DNA of 64,000 nucleotides from Eopsaltria australis (taxonomy: Eukaryota > Chordata > Aves > Passeriformes > Petroicidae), in the NCBI GenBank assembly GCA_034509425.1, contig JAVTVJ010000438.1, forward strand, positions 1,576,115 through 1,640,114, read 5' to 3'. Each line of letters begins with the position of its first letter. The first letter of the stretch is position 1. The notes beneath the pieces are model-generated. The model was not told the DNA's origin. It did no database searches and worked only from the letters and a program-made list of their open reading frames with translations. The position numbers were made by a program, and so were the translations under genes. Shown here piece by piece: positions 25,389-37,966 of this stretch.

Positions 25389-28300
25389 TCACTTCATATA
25401 CTCCCCTTCGCTCAAATAGTCCACAAAAGACCCCGGCAACTCAGCAAAATCTTCCAAGACAAGACTGGTGGAGTCCTCACCCAGCAGGTCACTGTCGGGC
25501 CGGGACGCCCGGGGGCGCGGAGCTGGCGGTGGCGGTGGTGGCGGCTGTGGCGGCGGCTCAGAGACGCTGGCGTGGCCCGAGCCGGGCAGCAGCTCCTCAC
25601 AGTCCTCCGACTCCCCCTCGGAGGAGGCTGGCCCAAGGACGTGGTAGAGGCTGGGCAAGCGGATGTCGAAGCGAAGGCCAAACTTGGCGAAGAGCTTCTC
25701 GTTGAGGGAGTAGAGCTTCTCCGAGATGTCGTAGCCCAGATGGGAGGAGAAGAGGCGGGCGATGTAGCGGTCCTTCCTCAGGAGGAGATACAGCTTCTTC
25801 CTCGGCCAGGTGATGTAGCTGCAGTCGGTCTCGGCTGTCAGTGTGACCTGTGGGGCAGGGACAGAATGGAGTAAGTCTCACTGCTTGGGCGGGGGTCACC
25901 CACCTTGGAGCCATGTGCTTCACTCCAGGGAAGGCCCTCAGCCCCTTTGATGCCTATTCTTGGAGATGGTGGGGCTGGAGAGCCAGATGGTCCTGGTTGA
26001 ATGACTGGATAAATCCTTACCCGCTGCTGTTTCCTCCCCCTAAGGAGGCAACGACCCCATTTTCCTATGCAATTAGTAGCATGTCCTCACTTAACCCATC
26101 CACTTGGATGGCTACAATTCACCCTCTTGCTTTCAGATGATGCTCTCTATTGACATCTGAGGGATGTAGCTGAAATGAACAGGGCAGCACAGACACCCCT
26201 ATCCCTCCACGGAAATGCCACAGACGGAGACATTTTTGCATGCCCTGTCAGTCTGAGTTGCCAGCAAGTAGCCCTGGGGCAGGCTGCTGACCCATTCTGC
26301 TGCTGGGTTGCACAGCCCCACAGACCTTGCTCCAAAAAGGCCCTGAGTGCTGGAAGGGCCACCCAAAAAGTTTGCCTGGTCATCCTGTGCCAGAGGGACA
26401 TCCTGTCTCAGCAATTTTTCTGGACTCTGTAGGGCTGAATGGCCTTGAAGGATGTTGCAGCACAGCTCAGTGACAGAGGAAATAAAAAGGCTTTATTGTG
26501 TTCGTGCACATGTAGAAAACTCATGAGGGTTTATTGGATTGATTTTAGAGAATGTTTCATTTTGCTTCTGGTTTTGCCACTGTAAAGAGAGACTTTTCCC
26601 CCTAGCTTTAGGACAAAACTAATTCTAGTAAAAAACATTATATAGTATGTAAGTGTATATTATAATAAATAATAATAATAAAGACAAGAAATGCAGGAAG
26701 GGTCAAAGTGCCCTGGGCCAAAGAAGAACATCCGAATGTAATGGAGATGGTGGCATGCGAACAAGTGCTGGAGCCAAAATATCCCGGGGGCTCCCTTTCA
26801 CTCTATACCCAGGGGTCTCCTTGGTCAGCCGCCATGGCAGAGGGCCACTGGGAAGCTGAACATGGCTTGGCTGCATGTGTGTGACCTTGGGTTTGATATT
26901 TAATGCCATTGCCCTGCAAACAGCTGTCTGATGAAAGAAATATAGGAGATCAAACCTGAGAACTTTCCCCGGCCAGGCAAGCAAAAAGAAGGGTCACACG
27001 GAAATTGAAATGACCAGAATCTCACTTTCCTAAGCACAGTGATCCAACGTGATCCCTTCTTGTGATGGACTGAGATGCAATAAGCAAACCTGCCACCTAA
27101 CCAGGACAGCAAGACAGATTTCAGTCATGAATCCCCCCTGACACAAGTGCTCTGGCATCAGCAAGAGACTGTAATTCAGCCTTCTGGGGGAAAGTGCCAG
27201 CCCTGAAACCAAACTCCTTCAGGCACTGGGACCCAGCAGTCCTGTGGGAAGCAGACAGCCAAAGCAGAAAGCTCAAGGAAACCAGCTATTCTTGTAGACT
27301 AAGTCATGCTTCTGCCATTTTTCAGTGGGCTCAGAATCGAAACTGTTCAATCCAGAGAGCCACGGGGAAAGAAAAACCTTGGGCAAGAAAAACTTTCCAT
27401 GCCCTCCTCCAGCAAAGACCCAGGGTCCAACATGCACTTTTAAAACCAAATTATTGTGTTGCTAGGAATAAGGTTGAGATAAGTTAGAGAGTTTTAATTA
27501 ACTAGTCAGGTGAGAGGGACTAGTGGGTTAAACAGCTGCCAAAAGCAGCACATCACCATGGTTAAGCATGGCCACCAAGAGTAAGGTCCTTCCAGGTACA
27601 GGGACTGGTCAAGTCACACCTGATGACTGCTGGTCTCACACAGCTGCTACTTCTTCATGCTCCCCTGTAAGCACACGTGGGGTACAGGTATCTCCAGCAC
27701 ATGGCCTTCCCTACCTAGGGCTCTACCTTCCCATCCTGCTGGCAGGCACAGCTGACCTTGCTGACCAGCCCTGTCTTGCAGAGCAGGAGAGGTGCCAGAG
27801 CGTGGTGCTGGCAGGGCTGGTGCAGCCTGCCACTAGCCTGCTCCCAAACTGTCTCACGCACCACAGATAAAGACCCTCAGGAGGTCTGGGAACATTCAGT
27901 TCCATGGAAGTCAGCTCAGAAAATGCTGTGGATGTCTTTGCAGGTTGCATGCCTGCAGTCAGCCATTGCAGTCAGCCATCACTCTGCCTGCTGCATTCTT
28001 GGGCAAATACAGCCCAGGAGCCAGCAGCAGTCTGCTGCCAGATTGAAGACCTGTGCAAAACATAGGATACCACCAGCCCTAGCACAGCTGTGCTGTTGTT
28101 GCCTTTTCTACCTTACTACCTTGGTCTGACATTCCTGTTTCTGCTCACAATTTGTAGCCCAGTACCACATCACAGTCAGCTATCTCCTGCAACCACTGGT
28201 GATGGCACTGTTTCCAGGAGCAATCACCATGACCCTTTCACACATGACCCAAATTCAGACCCTAGGAAAGCAGATTTGGAGAGTTGCCCCAGTTTAACCA

Positions 28301-31300
28301 AGTCTGCTTGGGGCTACCCTCATGAGAAAGCATCATTCCCTCACAACCATCCCACGCTCCCAAGGAATTAGCAAAATCCCTCCTCATATGCCCTAATTGA
28401 CATAATCAGGACTGACATCCTGAGAAGTATCAGGCCATCCTGGGATGTGTGTTAAAGACAGAGGGATGTAGGCTTAAGTAATCTTCTCCAGAAGGAAAGC
28501 CAAAGAAACACTGTGGGGTGTTGAAAGCAAGGCCAAAATCCTTTCAGTTGTTGCAAATGAGAATTTGTCTGGCCTCTCAGCAGGGGATCCTTCTGCTCAG
28601 AAAGAACCATATTCGGGTGTGAATCATCCTTTCTTGCTTCTCTACCCAAAACACATGACCATCAGAAACTTCTGTGAGGAACAGGATGTTTATGGATTTA
28701 CATCACTGCTGCCTATTGCCACGGCTGCCATCCTGATGCTAGGACAATGCACCCTGCTAACAGCGTGCAGGGCAAGTGCATCAGTACAAGTACTAGAGAA
28801 CACCATAAGGGAAGAGAGCCAGCAATCTGACACCTTGATTCCCTCATAAACTGGAAGGAACACCATGCTCCACCCTCCTTGCTATCAGCAGAATGTAGGA
28901 GCATGCCCTGAGGTCTTCAGAACAAGGTAGAAAAAAAAGGTAAAACATCTGATCACACAATCCTGTGCTGGCTAAACCACCAGGAAGGGGAGGAAAGTAT
29001 TCCTGGTCAGCTTTGAATGGCATAATGAGGCCTCTCCATCCCCTTCTCAGACATGCAGCAAAGCACCAAGGAGCGAAGCTGAGCTGGGGTTACCTGGAAA
29101 GTTCCTTCCTCAGAGGGTCGCAGCGACTCCCATTCTGGAGAGTCCAGGAACTGGTATGGAAAGATGTAGTGAAGGAATTGTCCGTCCTGGCACACTCGGA
29201 TCCTGCAGAGGACAGGTGAGGCACACAGGCTTAGGCCACAAAACAGATGTCACACAAACCTGATAGCTCACACAGTGTGGCCCACCAGGAAAGAAAGAAA
29301 TACTTGTCTCACACGTCTCATACCCTCTTGGGACAGCTGCAGGTGCTTTAGTGATGAGACTATCCCTCCTTCCTCTGTGGGAAACCATTTGCTGCCACTT
29401 CCCCATACTCCATCTATTTTCTGTTTCTTGCTACAAAGCCCTCACAGGTGCAATGCTTAGTCCTAACCCACGACTTCTCAACCCACAGGACTGCTCCTGC
29501 TTTCTAAGTACTTCTAAGCCAGCCTGTGGCTCTTTGTATTTGTATCTTCCTCCTGCCCCCAGGACTGCATGAGGGCATTCCCAGTCTCAGTATTGGGAAG
29601 TCATTACACTCAGGATCCCCCAAAATCCCGCTGCCCATGGTTTCTCACAAATCACCCTGTGACCTCATAGTTTGCAGTGCATTACTGCTCACTTTCTCTT
29701 GGCCTTCTAAGTATCCCTTTTGCCTACTTTTGCTACAATTGCCTGCCAGAGTCAAGGTCAAACGTGCACTCAGCTCTGCTGGGGGAACAGAGAAGGACCT
29801 GCACAGGCCTGAAGCAAGGATGATGCCAGGGCACTCTGGAGTTCTATTCATATCTCTGCATCACCAGACTTGGGGCCTCTCGCTTACCTGTCACCATGTA
29901 CCCCTGTTGCACAATGCACAAAGGCAATTCTTGCCTTCAGGAGTTACAAGACTCTGTTCACCTTTGGCTTCTAATCAGCTGGCAGTGCTTCTGGGAAGGG
30001 ACAGGGATTGCAAGGCACATTTCCTGATCCAGGCATATTCTGCATTTCCAAGATCCCACTTGTTCAGTTTAAGAGAGAGCACCATAATAACAATGCTCTG
30101 CTGAGTCAGCAAGGTCTTCACAAGGCAATAGAGCAGGTACCAGGAAATGTAAATCCATTCCCATCTCCATGGAGCATCCTATACCAGCCAAGACGCATAC
30201 TTCCCACTGCAGAAGAGAGCCCAACAACTACCCACTATCAGCATCTTACTGCATGTTGCAGCACTTTCATGCCCACAGAGCAGCACCACATTATCCAGTG
30301 CAGGTCCAGACAGCACAGACTCTTCCCCATCAATATTATTTGAAGACACAGTAAACTTCAGAGCCAGCTGCTCACCAGAGATGTTTGGTAAGGGCAAGTG
30401 CTACTGGAAACACACATACCAAATTTCCTTCCAATGCTTTGCCATTCAACATCCTGGTGGTCCCAGGGTGCTCTTAACACATCTTAGAAAAGGGACCAAC
30501 ACACAAAAAAAAGGAAGGTCAGCCATTCTTCGCACACTCCCTCACCAGAGAGGATTTGCCACTGCAGTAAAATACGAGCCCCAGGTGATGCTTTGTATTC
30601 CCAAAGGAAAATCCTTGTGAGACACACCTCCTGAAGCTCAGGACTGCTCCTATTTAGAGATCTTCCTTTCCCATTCTATGTAACGTTAGTGACAAGTTCC
30701 TGGCAGCAGCCTGGAAGCCAACACTTGCTATTTGCATGCATCTGGATTTTGCAAATCATTAAGAGGCTATGCTGCTAAAGGCATGCCACAGGATCTCAAC
30801 AAATGGCAGTACTTGATTAGCACAGTTCATTCAATCAAATCTCCAGTGCAACTGTCTAGAGGCCCCTGAGGCTCTCCTTGGTGGTCCAGGGAAGGAATAT
30901 CGCAAATGCTTGACAGTACAGGAAAGAAAGACACCTGATTAGGCAGGACCCGCCATGGGAGAATACTGTCTCTTTCAATGAAATTATGCTCAAAGTGAAA
31001 AATGTAATGCCCTGAGGGTTAGGGTGTTGGGAACAGGAACCTCTCCCTGAACACTGCTGGCCAGGAAGAGCAGGTGAACTGAGGCCTCAGCACACCACTC
31101 TTCACATCACAGAGGTGTGCCTGGTACCCCCAGAGACCACAGGTCCAGACACACTGCTCTCCTGCCTTGAGAAACACCCAATCTGCTCCCATCAAAAATA
31201 AGATCACTTCAAAATGACAGAGAAAGGGGTAAGGACTCCTTAAAAGTATCACTGGTGGCTGAGCTGGCCACTTCAATGCCCATAGCTCAAATCTGCAAAC

Positions 31301-32002
31301 CATTCCCTGAAATACTCTTAAGTTAGAAAAACAAAATAAAACTAACACCCCTAAAAGCAAATTTCCCCCTTTTCCAACAAACCAATGCATATCTCAGATC
31401 CTTTTCAGAGGAAGGAAACAATCCTCACCCCAGTTTCTACAGAGGGTGATAATCCAACAATAAGCCACAGTGGTTTGCTGTCAGACTTTGTTCAGAAACG
31501 GAAGCCTTTACCTGCCAGACAGCAGCAACGAGAGGCGGTCAATGGGCGTCTTGCCCTCCACCGCATAATTCTGGTCTCTGACTAGTGACTGGACCTGCTC
31601 TTCACAGCACTTCACAATTTCTTTGTAGACTTCCAGGGGCACCTGCAAGGGCAGGTACATGGTCTTGTAGAGGAGGTCAAACTCTTCCGGGATGGTGTTT
31701 CTGCGGAGCCGGTAAGCCAGGTGAGCCAACTGAAGCAAGCAGGCGAGGACCAGCAGCATGTTCCAGATGAAGATGTCCAGCCCACAAGCGCTCAGCCAGC
31801 CCCACAGAGCATAGCAGAAGTAGCCTGGGGCCAGGAGGCCAAAGATATAGAGGGACCCAAAGATGCCACTTCCCCCCATGTAACCCAGGAGGACAATGCA
31901 GCTGGCCAGCTGGTAGGCTGCTTCCTCCGTAATCTCCTTCCAGGCATCACACACCGGAGGCCGGAGAACAGCCTGGTCCCAAGAGGGGCTGTTTGCGCTC
32001 AT
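25389..32002 (-). CDS. POPDC2: Popeye domain-containing protein 2 (POPDC2), three-exon form
   Basis: Membrane cAMP-binding protein of heart and skeletal muscle that modulates ion channels and pacemaking. Exons on the minus strand: 32002-31512, 29202-29094, 25847-25389, total 1059 nt, 352 aa (human 364 as remembered). The start MSANS matches the mammalian start; the same frame is open further upstream with an acidic EEEEEE stretch that I treat as 5' UTR. Three hydrophobic segments lie at about residues 31-53, 54-70 and 77-97. The Popeye domain runs from about 105 to 260. The two cAMP-pocket motifs are present: DSPEW at 184-188 and FQVT at 199-202, the latter split by intron 2. The tail contains a proline run and ends LSEGEYMK. 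The position-4 asparagine is followed by Ser-Pro, so the mammalian N-terminal glycosylation sequon is lost. An alternative 3' end is listed separately. Confidence 0.94.
26660..26685 (+). repeat. (AAT)n microsatellite
   Basis: Short run of AAT units in POPDC2 intron 2. Confidence 0.7.
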
Positions 32003-35000
32003 CTTCCCCCACTCCCCACCCTCCCCAGCCGTCCTGCGCTCAAAATGAATTGTCATACACAAAGGGTGCTGCAGGGGTTGGAAACAAGAGCTGCTGGGTA
32101 GCTGTTCCTCCTCCTCTTCCTCTTGAGCACGGCCTGGTCCCACAGCAGCGCTTCAGAGCAACATGTTTAAAAAGTGCTGCCGAATGTTTTTGCACCCAAA
32201 AAATTCCAAAAGCGTTCGCTTCTCCTCTTTGTGGCTCACAAACAGTCGGCCGACCCCCTTCTTAGCCACAACAGTGAGAAAAGAAGCTGGCAAATGTGAG
32301 GCCGAAAGAGCTCAGTCAAAAAAAGAGTCGAGGCCATTAGCTGGAAAACTCACAGACAGGACAGAGATCTCCTTGCACTGCCTGTCTCGCCTGCGCTCTA
32401 GCAAATGGAATAGCGACCGTGAGAGAGCAGCAGAGGGAGCTGGTGTTGAGTGTGGAATGTGTATCTCTTGGCAGCGGAACGGAGAGAGACCCCAAATGGA
32501 TAACCATGTTTGGAATTGAAATCCAAGGAGCAAAAGCAGCGAGGAGAACAGAGAGCAAGCATGCACTCGCTACTTAACATAACTCAGGCTGCCAGATAAG
32601 CCCAGTGCAGCGCGAGGAGGGGAAGGAGAAGGGAAAACAACCAGCTTATCGCAGCGAGCTCCGGTCACACATCGGGCTCTCCACCACTCTGTGCTCCTGT
32701 GAGAGTGACTTTCACCCAGCACAAAAAAGGAAAAAGGTCACCCCCTTTCCCCACTGTGGCTCGTAGCTGTGGCAGGGACTTAGCAAAAGAAGAGAGGCTG
32801 GCTCTCAGTTAATACTTTCCAGGACCATTACAGCCTCCCCTTACTCCAGGGAGCTCCCTCTCATGGGGTGTTTTAGATCAAGGGGCACAAAGAAAAGCCC
32901 TGCACAGCCAGAGAACTGTGAATGCAAGGGATAAAACTAGAGCAAACAAGCCTCTGGCAGCCAGTTTCATCTATCATGAGGATGAGACTATCCTGCCAAA
33001 AGCTTTGTGAGTGTGTAACACTTGGGAGCATGTTTTGTGGGGGAATCCTAGCTGAGGGATTACAGGCTCTGTTGGGAAGCACCCTTGAGAAACATCACTC
33101 ACATTTTCATTTTTGTAATAGCTGTTTAGAACCCGCCCCAGACTTTCATTTAGCCCAGAGGACAGCCAACACTTCCCACTCAGGTAACCCAGGACACAGG
33201 CACAAGAGGGAACCTCTGAGGTCAGTCCTCCATGATCAGCTACACAAAACATGCATAAATGCAATTCCTCCCCTGCTTCAAGTAACACGTTATCAGTCGC
33301 ACAGGCAGGATCTGCCCCACTGCCAGGATGCAGTTACATTTCAGGCATTGACGCAACCCACGTGGTCTCCCAACACAGTATGAAGTCAGCCTGCATGGGT
33401 CAGTGGGGTAGGGATAGGGTTTCAAGGGTGGTCGTGTTTCAGGCCCAGCTTGCAGCTGCCCTGCCTAACATACCATTCCCATTGGCACCATTCAGTTAAA
33501 GACACACTAATCGCCTCTCCTACTAATAGTGCTCTGGAATAGCACTGTCTCCCGGGCAAGGCTGTAGCAATGCTTTATGGCAACCTTAAAGAATTCACCG
33601 TGGTCTTGGCCAGAACAATCTTATTTCTGCAATGATGAGGCCACGTGCAATACAGAGCTGCATGGCTCCTAAGAGCCATCGTGGCAGGTTGCCATGTAGG
33701 AAGGAAAGAAGACAAATTAAGCTTTGCAAAGGGTGAGTACAGTTCATTCAGAAAGGTGCTTTCTGTTAAGGATAAAGTGAAACAAGGAACCTGCTCTTCA
33801 GAGGCCCCTTAACTAAGTGAAGAAATAAATCCTAGCCACTGAAGCAGAACAACACTCATCTGCAAGGGTTATGGGGACATCAAGACCTTTCTCTCGAGCT
33901 TCTCTGCAAAGCAGGAAGGATGATCTTATAGCCAAAGCACTGCAATAAAAATCTTGGGATCCAGGTTCTGTTTTTCCTATCGTCGCCATGTACTCGCTAT
34001 ATGACCCTGACAACAACTTGTCTACCTTTAGGCCTCTGCAAAAAACCTGTATTACAAGGAGCCTTCTCTCCAAGATAGGCTGACATCTGATAAAATGGGG
34101 AGTTGGGGTATCAAGATTGTGAACGCTCAGGAGAAAGATACTCTACGTAAGATCTGTGAGACAAAACTGAACTGCTATGAATAGAAATGTAGAACTACAT
34201 TAGAGGAAGCATCCTGAGAAGCACCACTGCCATTTCTCCTACCTTTTCACACTACCAAAACCCTCTTGCAGCAATATCAAAGAAAGTGGAAAAAAAGGAA
34301 GTTATTCATTTCATCCTTCAGTTAGGTAAATTCTTGAGTAAAAAATAACCTGGAACACAGTGTTAATGACTCATTAGGACAAAGAAAGTCCTTCTTCCAG
34401 AACATAAACAGTGGTGTTGCAGTGATGCTGAAGCCAGCACCATGGGTGAGGATGATCTGTTGTGACTTCCCTGTGGAAGGCAGACAAGAAGCTTTCAACT
34501 CACAGCAATAACAGCACAAAGCTCTCATTTAGAAACTATACAACTTTTCTGCTGGGTCCCAATGTGACATTGTAGAGAGAATGACACAGCACTTTAAAAG
34601 GTAGATCTCAGAGCACACACTAGAGATTAATTTAGCGTTTTCAGACCCAAATTTCTAAAAGGAGTATTTATAAAGTGATTGAACTACCAAGACTAAATCT
34701 TCCTTTCTGCCTTGACAGTACCATGGCCATACAGATCATCTTCACAGCACCTTTGGATCTATACCCAGTAAAAGTAAAAAAACCCTCTTATTACCAAAGA
34801 AAGATTTTATTTTCATGCCTTGCCTTGGATTAGAGTATGGGCCTTTCATCCAGGGACGCTGGTTCATCCAAGACGAATGTTCAAAAGCCAATACTGATTC
34901 AATGGGAAAGGGACATACCAAAGCTGAAAACTATTTGGAATGAAGAAGGCAAGTTCATAGAAAACACCTCAGCAGCATGAAGACCCTTCCCTGGAAGTAA

Positions 35001-37344
35001 GCACATAAGCATTACTATATAATGTGTTTGTGAAGAAGAAAAATAGACAAATCAAGCTTTTCAGCACTGAAACAGACACTTCAGTGATTTCCCCACTTAA
35101 AATGGACTCAAGCAGTAGCACTTAATATTTAGCTGCATGTGATGATGCAATGCAGGTACAGCCTGCACTATGTTTGGCAAATAAATCCTCTGTCCTTGAG
35201 AGCCACACAACAAAGAGATTATCATTCCCAAATCTCACAGCAGCTGAATGACTGGTTATTTTGCCCATTCCTTAGGAAGTCCACAGGTTCACTACTGATC
35301 CCATAAGCTGAAAACAAATTCAAACACCTGTTAGAGGACACTAAGACCTTGGTGGCTTGAAGTCAGAGAGGGCATAATCAGACACCTCTTTTTTGATTTA
35401 TTATATAGTGCATTGCTGGCATTAGTCTGCAAAACTGTTACATACAAATATACCCTGTAGCTCCAAAATACACACATTTGAATTAAAACTGCTGGGGAAG
35501 GTCTCAAGCCTACTCCAGACAAGCTCACAGTGAATCACAAAGGTTCAAACACGGCATGTACTGTATTTAGTTGTACTGCTCTGTAGCTTAGTCAAATTTC
35601 CTGCTACTGGCACATTTCACAACCTCAAGGTACACACCACCCTGTGCAGGGCAATGTCTGTCACCAACACTGTCAGTAAGTAGTAACATAGGAACTCCCA
35701 CTCCCATAATGAAGCCCTGAATCCACTCCACAGGAATATCATAGTAAGAAATGAAGCCTCTCAAGTAAGGAATTTGATTTGATTACAAGGTTCTTCCGTT
35801 GTTGCTTTAAGTATAGAGTTGTCCAGTATCCTTTCTGTCCCTGTTGCACACAGGTACATCAGCATCCCACTCATCTTATTTGCAGAAGCTTCTCGAGTAC
35901 TTGCCATGCTTTTACCCTCATGGAGGTCTAAACATCCCAATTCTTAAGTGAATAGAATTTGCGTAAAACTATGCAGGAATGTTTTTTTCTCTTCTTGACC
36001 TGATATAAACAGCACTCCATTCTCACTTGGCCACTCCCTACCCTGCTCTGTGGCACCATTTTCACAGTTTACCCAGACCATGCTACCACAAAGCTGGTGC
36101 TCATCTACCTTTTAGCATTCTCTTCAGTTCAAGCTATGACACACAATGGTTCAACAAGAAATGATCTCATTCAAGTTTCTACCTCAAGACAATAATAAAC
36201 ATCAAGAGCACCAGGTCCTGCTTCTCAAACAGCTACAGTGCCACAGGCAGCTTTGAATGCTGAAAGCCAGAGGCAACAAAACTCTTGCCTCAAGATAGGA
36301 CCTTCAGAAAACATTCCCGGAGGAACAGTCTAAACTCTCCTCACACAACTTGTGAGTCTCAGCAGGGGCAGCACCAAGTGTCACAGACAAAATATTCACT
36401 GTCAAAAGCCATTGCTAGCTCAGGATATGCAGGGCCCAGCAGGCAGAGAAACGATCATGACTGCACCCACCCCTCCAGCAGGATCAATGCCAGGAGAAAA
36501 AAGACAAAGCACAGATTTTGTATCTTCAGTTTCTGAAGAGAAAACATCAGGAGAAAAAGTAATTAGTGATACCGTCTTCAAGAAAATCAATCCACCACAG
36601 GAAGAAAAACGTCAGGGATGCACAATTACAGAGTATGAATCCAAAAAAGCCTCACATGTAACAAACCAGAAATTGCGCCTAATTTTTCTCTAAATTGTAA
36701 GAAGGAAGCAAAGACAACAACCACTCTCCCACTGTCCTCTAAGTGAAAAAAGAAGCCAGAAAACAAAAGCCCACATGTGAATAGCACAAGACCAACACAA
36801 CAAAAGCTCAGTATAAAAAAAAAGCTTTACTTTCAGGCAAATAACCTGTACATATAAGTCACCTGCAGTGACAGAGAGCAATCCTCTGCCCCCTTTCCCC
36901 TGAAGAACTCAAGCGAGTTTGTTATGGGAAGTACCTAATTTTTCATTACAAAGAATGAAGCTCGGGTAGCAGTACTCAAAAACCGTCAGAAGAATTCGAA
37001 CAGGGGAAATCAAATACGGTTTTGACTCCAAGGAAGTTCATTTCATAAGACTGTGGTTGCCTTTGTACAAACATAGTTACAGCCACTGCCACGAACAGCA
37101 GTACAAGCTTCAGCATGAGTGCTGAAAGCTGTGAGAGGGCAATGTTACTAGCGTGATTTCACAATTTGCATCAGTGGGAAAACCCAGCAAAGTCCTCTCT
37201 GTTCAACCACACCACCACAGCAATCAGTGCTCCTATGTTAATGATTAAGCAGGCTTTTCTCATTCTCTCATTCCTGTAGCATTTTGTTTTCAGTAAGGAG
37301 GGCACTGTCATTTATTTACTTAAAAAGAAACAAGTCAAGAACAT
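32003..37344. other. POPDC2 upstream region and POPDC2-COX17 intergenic space
   Basis: The first few hundred bases hold the POPDC2 5' UTR and promoter (open in frame upstream, no TATA box noted). The rest is ordinary AT-moderate sequence. The only open frame worth noting is plus-strand 36352-36693, 113 codons, rich in Lys, Glu and Ser, with no recognisable domain. Confidence 0.5.
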
Positions 37345-37555
37345 TGGTCATTTTCAGACTTTTATTAAGAGGAAAAATATATTTTCTATAGCAGTGGTCA
37401 AGAGCAAACAGTGGAAAAGCTACAGATGTGATGCATACTCTATCATTAAAGACTCTTTATAAATAGATTCTTTGTTTATATTTGTTCTTTGAAGTAACTT
37501 GCAGAAATAATTTATTTTGCAGCTTTCCAGAACACAGTCACACCAAAGACATCAT
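37345..37555 (-). other. COX17: COX17 3' UTR exon with AATAAA
   Basis: A minus-strand acceptor (TTTCTCTTCTAG) precedes 37555. An AATAAA at 37366-37361 would end the transcript near 37345. A separate non-coding third exon agrees with the donor placed directly after the COX17 stop codon. The 3' end is estimated from the hexamer. Confidence 0.65.
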
Positions 37556-37966
37556 CTAGAAGAGAAAAGAAACAACTTCACAAAACAGGGATTTCCACTG
37601 CATATTGAGCAACAGTTCAACAATCAAAAAAAAAAACCCAGCACAAAAACCAACCCCCAAGTGCCCTAGCACCAGAAATCTAAATTGAGGTTTGGATCTA
37701 TTAGAGGACAACAGAGGCAGCACTACTCTCTGCTGCTGAACGGTGACTCACAGAGGCTGTGTGCTTACAAAAGCTTCACCACCCTCTCAGGACAGCAATG
37801 CTGGCTGTAATGTCAATGAGGATTGCTCTGCCTTCTCTCTCCTAAGGACAACACCATCATGAACAGTACTCTGAGCCTTCCAGTGGCACCAGCTGAGGTG
37901 CCAGGGCACTTGAGAGGCAGAGGTCCTGAAGGCTGCACTCACCCCACTCAGTCCTGCTCATCTCAC

